A DNA stretch of 64,000 nt from Faecalicatena faecalis (GCF_012524165.2 NZ_JABACJ020000023.1:16251-80250), one strand, 5' to 3'; shown: positions 38,024 through 46,324, counted from the stretch's first letter. Notes: generated by a model not told the origin, from the letters alone. Translations and numbers: made by a program.

Positions 38024-38821
38024 TTAACCGGTAATCAGGTTCTGCACCTGTACGAGTTTTTCTGTCCCTTCTTCTTTTCTCTTATCTTCTCCACCACAAT
38101 AGATGGGAACACACATTTCAAGTATTCTACTGTAAATACGCTGATGGGCAGTATCCAAATCTGTGGATTTCATTTCATTCAGTCCCAGATTCGTTGTTAT
38201 GATCAGCGGAAGCATTTTACAATAGCGGCTGTCTATCACATTATAGACCTGCTCCAAAGCAAACTCAGAATTTCGTTCTATTCCTAAATCATCAATAATC
38301 AGCAGCGGATAATCCACAAGATTTTGTATAATCTGGTTCTTATCTGCCTGATAGCTGGTCATTTCATTTAAAATCCTGGAAAAATTCGTCATCATGACAC
38401 GTTCTCCCTGTTCCAAAAGTGCATTTGCAATACAGCCTGCAAAGAAACTTTTCCCAGTTCCAACTGGTCCCATCAAAAGCAATCCTACATTTTTTCTCTT
38501 CATATCTGTCCAGTTTTCTACATACTGCCTGGCAATTAGTGTCTTCTGGTTGCTTCCATTGTCATTTTCAAATTTCCATTCCCAGAATCTTCTTTCCCGA
38601 AGTCCGACGGATTTTCTCTGATAAAGCAGCCGCTGTGCTTCTTCCCGCTGCATCTTCTCATCCAGTTCCTGTCTGGCTTTCACCTCGCATTCGCACAAAC
38701 AGGACACTACATGCTCAAATCCCATCAGACTGACTTTCATCTGTTTTCTTTTTCCACAGATGCCACAATGAAGACATCCCTCTTTGTCCAGATAATCTGC
38801 TGTTACTTTATTTTCCATCAC
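38024..38821 (-). CDS. dnaC: DnaC/IstB-like AAA+ ATPase (helicase loader)
   Basis: 265 residues. An N-terminal zinc-binding piece (CLHCGICGKRKQ...CLCEC) is followed by an AAA+ core with Walker A GPVGTGKSFFAG, Walker B LLIIDDLGIER and sensor ITTNLGL. Family members load replicative helicase. It overlaps the RepA_N gene by 4 bases, suggesting that the pair starts autonomous replication of the excised ICE. Confidence 0.9.
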   Translation of the reverse strand: MMENKVTADYLDKEGCLHCGICGKRKQMKVSLMGFEHVVSCLCECEVKARQELDEKMQREEAQRLLYQRKSVGLRERRFWEWKFENDNGSNQKTLIARQYVENWTDMKRKNVGLLLMGPVGTGKSFFAGCIANALLEQGERVMMTNFSRILNEMTSYQADKNQIIQNLVDYPLLIIDDLGIERNSEFALEQVYNVIDSRYCKMLPLIITTNLGLNEMKSTDLDTAHQRIYSRILEMCVPIYCGGEDKRKEEGTEKLVQVQNLITG

Positions 38822-39636
38822 AGGCTTTCTCCTTCCTGAAATTCATATTTATCCATTCCTGCCCTGGCTCCATCCCGTTCTGCCCAAAGACAGATTGTTG
38901 CAAAATGGTTCTGATATTCTTTTCCACTGGATTTCATATAAACAGAAAGATGATCAATTCGTTTCTGGTAATCCCATGGAAAAAGCATCATCAACTCCCG
39001 CAGTTCAGCTTCCGACAGAACAACATTTTTAAATCTCCCATACAGACTGAATTTTTCTTCCAAAGCGGAAGTATTGCCCTTACTCTTATCAGTATGATTC
39101 TTTTCAGTCTTATTTATCTTAGTATTACTTCCATCCAGATTCTTGCAGTCCGGACTTCTATTTTTTTGCGTTCCGGACTTCCAGTTTCTTGCAATCCGGA
39201 TTTCCAATTCTTTGCAGTCTGGATTTCCAGTTTCTGGCGTTCCAGAAGCAACGTATCTTACTGGCTTTCCTCTGATCCGTTTCACAAAATTTTTCACATA
39301 TATGACAGAAGGACGATTATTCCCCTGCCGATACCGTTCGATCAATCCAATCCCATGCACACTGTCAAGCTCATAAAGAAGCTTTGTCACTGTCGTATGC
39401 GACATTCGCAACAGCTCCTGCAATTCTGCGATCGTGTAAATAATATAGACATAACCATCACCGTCAATCCAACCATTTTTCTTGGATAGGCTGATTCGAT
39501 CAAGCAGAATTCCGTAAAGGAGCTTTGCGTCTGTGGACAGGCTTGCAAACTCTTTTTCTGTGAACAGAGCTTTTGGTATCCGAAAAAAAGAAAACTGGTC
39601 AGATTCTTCTGCTCTGAAATATTCAAAATCTGCCAT
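38818..39636 (-). CDS. repA: Replication initiator RepA, N-terminal-domain type
   Basis: 272 residues. Residues 15-115 match RepA_N: FFRIPKALFTEKEFASLSTDAKLLYGILLDRISLS, then GYVYIIYTIAELQELL with a winged helix. The middle (about 130-170) has imperfect repeats of ETGNPDCKELEI type, often seen in this family, in which the origin may lie inside the gene. The C-terminus has PWDYQKRIDHLSVYM. It would bind the ICE origin. Coupled to the DnaC-like loader. Confidence 0.9.
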   Translation of the reverse strand: MADFEYFRAEESDQFSFFRIPKALFTEKEFASLSTDAKLLYGILLDRISLSKKNGWIDGDGYVYIIYTIAELQELLRMSHTTVTKLLYELDSVHGIGLIERYRQGNNRPSVIYVKNFVKRIRGKPVRYVASGTPETGNPDCKELEIRIARNWKSGTQKNRSPDCKNLDGSNTKINKTEKNHTDKSKGNTSALEEKFSLYGRFKNVVLSEAELRELMMLFPWDYQKRIDHLSVYMKSSGKEYQNHFATICLWAERDGARAGMDKYEFQEGESL

Positions 39637-39645
39637 AATATTTTC

Positions 39646-40524
39646 CTACTCTTCTACATCGAAATCACAATTTGCCGCACTACCTGTACCATGACATAAT
39701 TCATCAAGCACATAATTGAATGCATTCATCGCCTCTTCCAAATAGATTTTCCTAGCCTCTTTATCACACGCATACATATAGGCAATAAATCCTTCATCAT
39801 TTCCTATTGCGTGTACCAGAGTCTCCAAAACTTTCATAAATTTCTTTTTTGAACACTTTTTATTCTGCCTGTTCACATATTTCTGAATATCCAGTACTCT
39901 ATCAGCATTTTCCTCATTCTCTTCAAGAATTCCAAACGCCAGATCCATGCCAAATTCATAGCCATCACAGGAAATCTGATCAACATCAAGCTGTCCCAGC
40001 TCATCTCGATAATTTCTTTCTTCCATTGAAGTCAGTGGTGTCCCATATTCATCCAGATATCCCATATCTGCAATTGTTTCCAGAATATCTCTGGATGCTT
40101 TCACCATTTTGTCCATAATGATTTCTCTTTCTTCCATCGGCATATTTGCCATAATGCTGTCTAATGTCATCATTGATTCTTCCTCCATCTCATTTTCATA
40201 AATATCGTTGATATAAAAGTGGTTTGCTTTTCCATTGTTCGGAATGATACGCACCAGATTTCCAACCTCCACCAGTTCCTGTACTGCCTGATCTACCCCA
40301 TATCTGGTTGTATTCAGGTCTTTCTTCATTTCACTTTTTGGATAAATTACATACAAATCCCCCTTACCATCTACCCAACCATTCTGCACCGCAAATTTCA
40401 AACGATCCAGAAATAAGCTGTATAAAATCTTTGCTGTATTTGACAGATTTTTGTATTTTTCCATCTGGAACAGCACCTTCGGCACCTGCAGACAATCTAC
40501 CGGCATATACTCCATCTTACTCAT
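39646..40524 (-). CDS. Second RepA_N-like initiator paralogue
   Basis: 292 residues. The N-terminal 115 residues repeat the RepA_N plan (VPKVLFQMEKYKNLSNTAKILYSLFLDRL, DLYVIYPKSEMKKDL), but the remainder is acidic and different, ending in a helical part YVNRQNKKCSKKKFMKVLETLVHAIGN. It may regulate copy number, or act as an alternative initiator next to the first repA (9 bases apart). It is less conserved than the first copy, so function is inferred only from the N-terminal domain. Confidence 0.7.
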   Translation of the reverse strand: MSKMEYMPVDCLQVPKVLFQMEKYKNLSNTAKILYSLFLDRLKFAVQNGWVDGKGDLYVIYPKSEMKKDLNTTRYGVDQAVQELVEVGNLVRIIPNNGKANHFYINDIYENEMEEESMMTLDSIMANMPMEEREIIMDKMVKASRDILETIADMGYLDEYGTPLTSMEERNYRDELGQLDVDQISCDGYEFGMDLAFGILEENEENADRVLDIQKYVNRQNKKCSKKKFMKVLETLVHAIGNDEGFIAYMYACDKEARKIYLEEAMNAFNYVLDELCHGTGSAANCDFDVEE

Positions 40525-40909
40525 TGATTGTTTCCTCCTTCTGTTTGTACAGCACTTCGGCTGAATTAATATTGATTTCCAACATCCCTACAAATACCTG
40601 ATAGTACAGAAGGCATATCTGTTCATCCTCTCTTGCCAGATACAATCCTTCCAGTTCATCGGACGGATGTTTCATTCCATATACTGCCTGACAAATATCA
40701 TGGATTTTCTCACATTCCACACTTCTAAGATGCTGCTCCAAGGTGTGGTTAAATCTCTGCCAGTCCTCCAGTTTCTGATTTACTGACATCATGCACTGGA
40801 ACAGTTCCGCTGCTTCACATGCTGCTGACAGCACTACATTTTTGTTATTGATACTTCCATCGGCATTTTTCATATGCCCTACCATATACGCCTGATCTAC
40901 TGAAACCAT
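40517..40909 (-). CDS. Hypothetical protein, 130 residues
   Basis: No family recognised. It is soluble, mainly helical and rich in Cys and Glu (AACEAAELFQCMMSVNQKLEDWQRF), with no signal peptide or membrane segment. It overlaps the second RepA_N-like gene by 8 bases and follows SSB by 13 bases, so it is part of the replication gene cluster. Confidence 0.6.
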   Translation of the reverse strand: MVSVDQAYMVGHMKNADGSINNKNVVLSAACEAAELFQCMMSVNQKLEDWQRFNHTLEQHLRSVECEKIHDICQAVYGMKHPSDELEGLYLAREDEQICLLYYQVFVGMLEININSAEVLYKQKEETINE

Positions 40910-40922
40910 CTTTTATCCTCCT

Positions 40923-41321
40923 CTATCTAAACGGCATTTCTTCTTCCATGCCCTCTGGGATCTCTAAGAACCCTTCCGCATCTTCTGGAAACGGTGGTCT
41001 GTCAACCATTTTTGCACCTGCGAATTCAATCCGGTTTGCATACACTTCGGTGGTATAAATCTTTTTCCCGGTATCCTTATCTTCATAATTACCTGTGACA
41101 ATCTCGCCTTCCACCATGACCTTCGTGCCCTGCATCAGATAATCTCTGGCAAATTCTGCTTTCTTTGCAAAAGCCTTTACCGGAATGAAACTGACTTCAT
41201 CGGAATAATTTCTTCTGACTGCCAGAACAAACTTGGCAATCTTATGAAGTCCTTTTTCATTCTCCACTTCGTTGTATCCGGGATTTCTTACCAATCGCCC
41301 GGAAATAACTGTTGTATTCAT
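40923..41321 (-). CDS. ssb: Single-stranded DNA-binding protein
   Basis: 132 residues. OB-fold signature VISGRLVRNPGYNEVENEKGLHKIAKFVLAV, FIPVKAFAKKAEFARDYLMQGTKVMVEGEI and YTTEVYANRIEFAG. The acidic C-terminus ends EEEMPFR; the usual DDDxPF tip is therefore partly retained (EEMPF), which in other SSBs recruits partners. It probably coats ICE DNA during replication and after entry. Confidence 0.92.
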   Translation of the reverse strand: MNTTVISGRLVRNPGYNEVENEKGLHKIAKFVLAVRRNYSDEVSFIPVKAFAKKAEFARDYLMQGTKVMVEGEIVTGNYEDKDTGKKIYTTEVYANRIEFAGAKMVDRPPFPEDAEGFLEIPEGMEEEMPFR

Positions 41322-41334
41322 TGGCTTAACCCTC

Positions 41335-41733
41335 CTATGCTTTCATTGATTTGTAACAGATGCCGATACATGGTCCACATTTTCCATAGGCACATCCGTA
41401 ACATTCATCTTTTTCCAACTCTTCTTGCTTCATTTCATCGGCAAACATTCCTAACAGTGTTGTATAAATCTTTTTCATTGCAAGGAACTTTTCTTCTGCT
41501 TTTTCCATCTTCTCTTTATAAAATGGGATCAGTTCACGAAGAACTGGATGGAAACGTTCATTTTCATCATCCCAGGCACAGGTTTTCATCATACAACGTG
41601 GCTGTTTCTCATAATTGCCCAGATAATACGGGCAGAACGTACAGCCTCTTTCTTTAACAATTTCCACCGGAATTACTGGCATCTGACTTTTGATTTCCTT
41701 AGTTACATGCTTACTTTCAATTCGCTCTCTCAT
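41335..41733 (-). CDS. Cysteine-rich hypothetical protein
   Basis: 132 residues from the ATG at 41733, which has GGAGG 9 bases upstream; the open frame continues 40 codons further up but through a terminator hairpin, so I reject the longer start. Two cysteine clusters stand out: CTFCPYYLGN...CMMKTCAW and CYGCAYGKCGPCIGICY near the end, about ten Cys in total. They may bind zinc or an iron-sulphur centre. No known family. Confidence 0.6.
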   Translation of the reverse strand: MRERIESKHVTKEIKSQMPVIPVEIVKERGCTFCPYYLGNYEKQPRCMMKTCAWDDENERFHPVLRELIPFYKEKMEKAEEKFLAMKKIYTTLLGMFADEMKQEELEKDECYGCAYGKCGPCIGICYKSMKA

Positions 41734-41800
41734 ATTAAAAATCCTCCAAGAATATATATTTGCAAAAGGGACTTCCCCTGAATTGCCTGGTTTTAAGCAC

Positions 41801-41849
41801 AAAAAAAGAGGCAGACTTACGATTTTTGTTTTCGCAAGCCTGCCTCTTA
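41801..41849 (-). terminator. Terminator after the small membrane protein gene
   Basis: Strong stem AAGAGGCAG/CTGCCTCTT with a loop of about 27 bases, followed on the minus strand by TTTTTTTGTGC. It lies 14 bases after the stop at 41863 and separates the partition genes from the SSB/replication part of the operon. Confidence 0.75.
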
Positions 41850-41862
41850 TCAATCTAATATT

Positions 41863-42174
41863 CTATTTTCCAATGACATACCGTATAAACACGTATATCG
41901 CTCTAATCACATACACTGGAATCATGATGCTTCCAATCAATGCTCCAATGATGACACTTAATGCAGCCATCCCAAGTGTTGCTGTGGTATCCATTCCTCT
42001 CGGAATCAGAATCAACCGCATTTTATGTATTCCAAATGGAAGTCCAGCAATAAATACCCACCAGAACCAATCCGTCTGTCCACTGACCTTCATAATTGTT
42101 TTTGTCATCCAAAACCAGAATACCATAAATGCCAGTGGCAGAATCGATTTTTTAATTACATCTTCAATCGTCAT
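41863..42174 (-). CDS. Small multispanning membrane protein
   Basis: 103 residues starting at ATG (42174) 7 bases after GAGGGAG. Three hydrophobic segments: LPLAFMVFWFWMTKTIM, FWWVFIAGLPFGI and the C-terminal ATLGMAALSVIIGALIGSIMIPVYVIRAIYVFI. A longer open frame upstream (to 42318) is the shadow of the small gene that overlaps its start. Family not recognised; element membrane protein of unknown role. Confidence 0.6.
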   Translation of the reverse strand: MTIEDVIKKSILPLAFMVFWFWMTKTIMKVSGQTDWFWWVFIAGLPFGIHKMRLILIPRGMDTTATLGMAALSVIIGALIGSIMIPVYVIRAIYVFIRYVIGK

Positions 42175-42331
42175 CTTTTTTCTCCCTCTGTCTGATTCCT
42201 TCCGCCACCTCCCGATTAAGGTTTGCCAATATTTCTCTAACCACAGGAGAATCCAATCGAAAGGTTTCCAGATCTTTCTCCGTAAGCTCCCTTCCGTTCG
42301 CATCATATCTTCGTACAATTTTCAAAGCCAT
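42164..42331 (-). CDS. Small hydrophilic protein, 55 residues
   Basis: MALKIVRRYDANGRELTEKDLETF... a frame with clear coding character; ATG at 42331 follows GGAAGGAAGTGAA. It overlaps the membrane protein start by 11 bases and lies 4 bases after the 44-residue gene. Charged, helical and soluble. No known family. It is hidden by a larger open frame in another phase. Confidence 0.55.
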   Translation of the reverse strand: MALKIVRRYDANGRELTEKDLETFRLDSPVVREILANLNREVAEGIRQREKKDDD

Positions 42332-42335
42332 ACTT

Positions 42336-42470
42336 TCACTTCCTTCCTGCTGATAATCCTAATGTTTTCAACAAATGTTTAAACTTCTCTCTTTTTATCC
42401 GTTTAACACGTATCTTTTCTATCTTTTTCAGATAGACTTGTATTCTCCTTGCCATATCTTCATTGCTCAT
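42336..42470 (-). CDS. Small basic protein, 44 residues
   Basis: MSNEDMARRIQVYLKKIEKIRVKRIKREKF..., about one-third Lys/Arg, likely a single basic helix. Its ATG overlaps the parB stop (ATGA), a strong sign of translational coupling. It could bind DNA or modulate ParB; that is a guess from position and charge. Confidence 0.55.
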   Translation of the reverse strand: MSNEDMARRIQVYLKKIEKIRVKRIKREKFKHLLKTLGLSAGRK

Positions 42471-43372
42471 TCTTTACCCTCTCTTTCTGCCCACGATGCC
42501 AGAAGCATAAATATAATTTCTTCCATCTGAGTCTTTGTATATGTATCTGGAAAATATTGTTTCAATTTCTTCGCCGGAATCTGCACCTGAACTTTTTCAG
42601 TACTTTCATTCATGCAAATCTGGTCAATTTCTGAATACGTCAACATCCGCTCTTTTGAAATCTGCTTCAATTCCTTTGCCTGCTTCATGGAAGGTACCAT
42701 ATTGTGATTACTCATATACTGAAATAATATCTGCTGCTCTTCAGTTCTCAAATAAGAAAGTTCAACAGCTGTGTTAAAGGGAAGCTTCTTCTCGTCTGCC
42801 AATTCTAATAGCTCTGCTACTAACTCTGTCAGATGAATATATCGAAGAATCTGTCTGGAACTATCTCCTGTATTCTGACTGACTTCTTCTGCCGCCAACT
42901 TCTTGCCAACTTGGCAAGAAGTTAAATCAGATCGTTTTCCCTGACGCTTTAACGCCTCATATTTCATTTTATAAGCAAATGCCTTTTCGCTGATCAGCAG
43001 CTCTTCTCGTTGAATGTTGGAATCTACCATAATCACCGTCGCTTCATCATCTGTAAGATCTTTGATGATAACCGGCATTTTCTCTAGTCCAGCAAGTTCA
43101 CATGCTCGTTTTCGCCGATGACCAGCTACCAGCTCATAACCACCAGACTCTCTCAACCGCACAATACCAGGAACCAACACGCCATATTGTGTAATGCTTT
43201 CTGATAATTCTTCCATTTTCTTATCATCTTTTACTTGAAACGGGTGATTTGGAAATGGATGAAGGCTTCCTATTTTTATCTCGCAAATTCCATTGTTTGT
43301 TTCTTCGTTTGTTCCAAACAACGCATCAAGTGGCTGTAAGGAAATGGGAGTTGCTCTTTTTTTAGATGGCAT
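42467..43372 (-). CDS. parB: ParB-like partition protein
   Basis: 301 residues. The N-terminal ParB/Srx-type domain has HPFPNHPFQVKDDKKMEELSESI and ELVAGHRRKRACELAG, the CTPase-type GHRR box; AEEVSQNTGDSSRQILRYIHL is the helix-turn-helix. The C-terminus would dimerise. It should bind a centromere site and, with ParA, keep the circular ICE in dividing cells. It starts 11 bases inside the end of parA. Confidence 0.92.
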   Translation of the reverse strand: MPSKKRATPISLQPLDALFGTNEETNNGICEIKIGSLHPFPNHPFQVKDDKKMEELSESITQYGVLVPGIVRLRESGGYELVAGHRRKRACELAGLEKMPVIIKDLTDDEATVIMVDSNIQREELLISEKAFAYKMKYEALKRQGKRSDLTSCQVGKKLAAEEVSQNTGDSSRQILRYIHLTELVAELLELADEKKLPFNTAVELSYLRTEEQQILFQYMSNHNMVPSMKQAKELKQISKERMLTYSEIDQICMNESTEKVQVQIPAKKLKQYFPDTYTKTQMEEIIFMLLASWAEREGKE

Positions 43373-44147
43373 CTTCTAGCACCTCCTCCGTCACTCTCCG
43401 ATAAGCCTCTGTAGCTTTGCCTTTCGGATCATAAGAGAAAATACTCTGTCCTTCTCTGACTGCTTCCTTCATTCTTACAGAAAATGGAATATAATTATCA
43501 AAGATATGAATTTGACTTCCATATACATTTCTGAGAAGTTCCATATTATTTCTGGCATCATTTGTATGCGCATCGACCATCGTGAACAGAATCCCACCGA
43601 CTTGCAACTTCGGATTAATCTGCTTACGAACCTTACCGATCGTTTTTAACAACTGCTGCAAGCCTTTGATTGGCAGGTAGGACGCTTCAACTGGAATGAG
43701 GACTTCATCTGATGCAGCCAGCGCATTGATCGTAATCATTCCCAATGATGGCATACAGTCAATAATGACTGCATCATATTGATCCTTGATACCATATAAA
43801 ATCTGTTTCAATACATATTCCCTGCTCATTGCATTTACCAACTGTACTTCCGTACCTGCCAGTCCAATGTTAGAACAGATAATATCTATTCCCTCTGCCT
43901 GATGTCTGATATAACAGTCTGAAGGAATATCTTCATCTTTCATTACTGCATCCATAAGAGCTGTAAGTGTTTCATTACTGTCATCACAATCACGATATCC
44001 AAATCCTGCGGATACATCAGACTGTGGATCGGCATCTACAATCAACACTTTCATATTCTTTTGTGCTAATCCTACTGCTAAATTAGCTGTACATGCGGAT
44101 TTTCCCGTTCCCCCTTTTTGGTTTACAATAGAAATAATTCTAGCCAT
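43362..44147 (-). CDS. parA: ParA/Soj-type partition ATPase
   Basis: 261 residues; deviant Walker A NQKGGTGKSACTANLA, DADPQSDVSAG, VIIDCMPSLGMITINA and PVEASYLPIKGLQQLL are all present. Partner of ParB. ATG follows AAAGGTGATGAAAA. It is the first gene of the minus-strand ICE operon in this window; the region upstream holds inverted repeats that may control it. Confidence 0.95.
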   Translation of the reverse strand: MARIISIVNQKGGTGKSACTANLAVGLAQKNMKVLIVDADPQSDVSAGFGYRDCDDSNETLTALMDAVMKDEDIPSDCYIRHQAEGIDIICSNIGLAGTEVQLVNAMSREYVLKQILYGIKDQYDAVIIDCMPSLGMITINALAASDEVLIPVEASYLPIKGLQQLLKTIGKVRKQINPKLQVGGILFTMVDAHTNDARNNMELLRNVYGSQIHIFDNYIPFSVRMKEAVREGQSIFSYDPKGKATEAYRRVTEEVLEDAI

Positions 44148-44181
44148 TTTTCATCACCTTTCATCGTCGTCAATCAAAAAG

Positions 44182-44234
44182 AGGACTGAATTAGACAACC
44201 GGAATCTATATTCCATGCGAGCTAATTCAGTCCT
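44182..44234. repeat. 13-bp inverted repeat upstream of parA, terminator- or operator-like
   Basis: AGGACTGAATTAG (44182-44194) and its exact reverse complement (44222-44234) flank a 27-base loop holding a further small stem GGAAT/ATTCC. On the minus strand the structure is followed by CTTTTTG, as in an attenuator. A third near-copy, AGGACTAAATTAG, is at 44365-44377. The set could be a parS-like centromere, a ParA/ParB operator or an attenuator; position favours control of parAB. Confidence 0.5.
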
Positions 44235-44332
44235 ATAATTACAATAATTCTGTTGTTTTTACTCTTGTCTTACACAAATCCATTTCCAGTCTGGATCTGT
44301 AATAATTCATATTCTGGAATGACAGCGCTGCC

Positions 44333-44368
44333 TTATTTTTCCCTTTTTCAGGGAGTTAAAAATAAGGA
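44333..44368 (-). terminator. Hairpin near the ICE end
   Basis: CCTTATTTTT and AAAAATAAGG form a 10-bp stem around an inner CCCT/AGGG stem. On either strand it would be a stable hairpin with A/T-rich arms. It could insulate the ICE from transcription coming from the interrupted integrase side. Confidence 0.45.
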
Positions 44369-44432
44369 CTAAATTAGTGCAACCCCTTGTATTTACTGGA
44401 GTTTTCTAACTTGTCCTTATTATAACTCGACC
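44362..44432. other. Probable ICE right end / attachment region
   Basis: Integrase homology of the neighbouring element stops at the His codon 44433-44435; from 44432 leftwards the sequence is unrelated. Close to this edge ATAAGGAC (44362-44369) and GTCCTTAT (44413-44420) form an inverted pair about 43 bases apart, as expected for recombinase arms around a crossover. The precise crossover cannot be fixed without the other end. Confidence 0.45.
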
Positions 44433-45491
44433 ATGGCAGCTAAAATGCGGGAGCAATACTTCTGCATTTTCATCTTTCAACAACTGCTCGTCGTTACAGT
44501 CACGAATAATACGGCGAATTGCTTTGTTGAGGGTTGCCTGGTGTTGCGGCTGTCCGAAACGATTGATAAAGATAAAATCGGTGTATCCGTCAACAGTCGC
44601 TTCACAATGAAGGTCAAGCAATTCCTGTCTTTCTTTTTCCATTAAAAATGCTTCTTTGACGAAACCGAGCATAGGCACTTTTCTTCTTCCTGCCGGGGTT
44701 TTGGTCGTATTAACATTGAAGTAACAGCCACGCTTACTGCCCTCGGTACGGTGGTCATAGTAAACCAGCGTGTGGTTCACATCAATGATACCTTCTTCCA
44801 AATCAATATCGCACCATCTTAACCCTGTAACCTCTCCAACACGAAGTCCCGTACCAATCATAACCGCAAACACCGGATACCAATACTTTGATGTCGGAGA
44901 GTTTTTCAGATAGTCAAGAAACAACTCTTGCTCCGGCTTTGTTAAGGCTCTACGCTTCTCGGTCTGAAAACAATGGGACTGTTTCAACTCTTTAAGCACA
45001 TTGTTTGACGGGTTATTCCTGATGTAGTCATCATCGACCGCCATATCCAAAATCTGATGGAGAACCGTATGAATATTATCAATGGTTGCCGGCTTCAGAT
45101 GGCGTTCGTCTGCAAGGTAATTATAGAACCTCTTTATATCTGTTTTTCTCAGAGAAGATACAGTCTTTGAGCCTATCTGATGACGGACAAAGGTCTCATA
45201 CATATACTTGTAGTTTTCAAAGGTGTTGTTTTTCAGTCCTCGCTTCAAATCCTTCCAAAGCTCATATATGTCATTGACCGTTGTGTAACGAGCTTCTGCC
45301 TTAATGCCATCGCTCTTGTCTTTTGCGATTTGTTCCTCTTTGTATCGCAGTTCATCAAGTGTCTTGGCATACACATAACGCCTTTTGTGGTTGGCGTCCG
45401 TCCAACTGAAATGGTATGTACCATCGGCTCTCTGTGATTCGCCTGTACGAAGCACTACTCTTGATTTGTCTTTTCTTTTTGTTCTTGGCAT
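44406..45491 (-). pseudogene. int: Tyrosine integrase truncated at its catalytic C-terminus
   Basis: Starts at ATG 45491 (GGGAGGAAAAATT upstream). It has a Tn916-type layout: arm-binding domain, core-binding domain (TFVRHQIGSKTVSSL) and catalytic domain with the first Arg in GTGLRVGEVTGLRW. The frame reads LLPHFSCH and then diverges to GRVIIRTS and stop, exactly where relatives continue with the TLRHTF (HxxR) box and the catalytic Tyr. About 45-50 residues, including the nucleophile, are lost, so it cannot be active alone. The break coincides with the ICE edge, so insertion of the ICE is the likely cause. Confidence 0.85.
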
Positions 45492-45504
45492 AATTTTTCC
45501 TCCC

Positions 45505-45744
45505 TTAAATGCGAAATTGCTTATCAAGATAATCAATAAATTTGTCTCGGATTACACAGACCTGAACACCGTTAGTGACAGCAAAGGGACAATCACCCTT
45601 CATTATGATTTGCCTGATTTTTGTCCTACCTATACCGGTGTACTCGGCTGCTTCCTCAACAGTTAGTACATTCTTCTCCCAAAAGGGAGCTTTTTCTTTA
45701 CGCTTTTCGAGTAAGGCTCTGTAAGCTAAAACACCGTTGTCCAT
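45505..45744 (-). CDS. Excisionase-like winged-helix protein 1
   Basis: 79 residues, ATG after GGAAGGAGGGCTT. It has the Tn916-Xis-like core LTVEEAAEYTGIGRTKIRQI, then CPFAVTNGVQVCVIRDKFIDYLDKQ. It lies 13 bases upstream of the integrase, the usual place of xis. It is the most divergent of four tandem paralogues (VCVIRDKF in place of RMIKRKVF). Expected role: DNA bending in excision and directionality control; with the integrase broken the target may now be absent. Confidence 0.82.
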   Translation of the reverse strand: MDNGVLAYRALLEKRKEKAPFWEKNVLTVEEAAEYTGIGRTKIRQIIMKGDCPFAVTNGVQVCVIRDKFIDYLDKQFRI

Positions 45745-45756
45745 AAGCCCTCCTTC

Positions 45757-45993
45757 CTATATTGAGTACATTTTCTCAATGTACTCATCAAAAACTCGTC
45801 TCTTAATCATTCGTCTGTTTCCTACCCACAGCACGAACGGACATTTTTCTTGGCTTGTCATCTCATAAAGTTTGTCTCTGCCTATGCCTGTGTAAGCGGT
45901 CGCTTCATCAATCGTAAGGTAAGGCTTAACCCAAACCGGCACGGTTTCCACCCGATTGCCTGGATTATTCAATTCAGTCTGCTTATTTCCCAT
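45757..45993 (-). CDS. Excisionase-like protein 2
   Basis: 78 residues from the ATG at 45993 (GGAGGTGGTGTT upstream); a longer frame to 46041 would overlap the next gene and lacks a ribosome binding site. Core: LTIDEATAYTGIGRDKLYEM, CPFVLWVGNRRMIKRRVFDEYIEKMYSI. Very like copies 3 and 4, so the array arose by duplication. Twelve bases separate it from copy 1. Confidence 0.8.
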   Translation of the reverse strand: MGNKQTELNNPGNRVETVPVWVKPYLTIDEATAYTGIGRDKLYEMTSQEKCPFVLWVGNRRMIKRRVFDEYIEKMYSI

Positions 45994-46006
45994 AACACCA
46001 CCTCCG

Positions 46007-46228
46007 TCAGAGGGAATACTGCGATGACAGGTATTCCTCAAATTGTTTTCTTTTAATCAATCGCTTTGCTCCGTTCCAAAGAACGAAAGGACAATCTTCG
46101 CTATTCGATAGTTCTTTTATCTTTGATGTGCCAATGCCCGAATATTCCGAAGCTTCTTCAACCGTAAGATTCATTTTCTTCCAAATTGGGACACTCGGCA
46201 TATTGGATTTAAGCTGTTTGTCAGACAT
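46007..46228 (-). CDS. Excisionase-like protein 3
   Basis: 73 residues, ATG after GGAGGTTACAGCGT. Core: LTVEEASEYSGIGTSKIKEL, CPFVLWNGAKRLIKRKQFEEYLSSQYSL. Same winged-helix family. Gap of 13 bases to copy 2; preceded by a hairpin terminator that separates it from copy 4. Confidence 0.8.
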   Translation of the reverse strand: MSDKQLKSNMPSVPIWKKMNLTVEEASEYSGIGTSKIKELSNSEDCPFVLWNGAKRLIKRKQFEEYLSSQYSL

Positions 46229-46264
46229 ACGCTGTAACCTCCTTCCTTTGGTGATTACAGCATA

Positions 46265-46316
46265 CTCAAAAGTCTGCGGTAAGCCAATTATGCGAATCGG
46301 CTCATCGCAGACTTGA
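46265..46316 (-). terminator. Hairpin between excisionase copies 4 and 3
   Basis: 8-bp stem AGTCTGCG/CGCAGACT (46271-46278 with 46306-46313) with an inner GCC/GGC-containing stem, followed on the minus strand by TTTTGAG. The plus strand also has TTTTTT nearby, so it may work both ways. It would make copies 1-3 and the integrase need read-through or another promoter. Confidence 0.55.
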
Positions 46317-46324
46317 CTTTTTTC

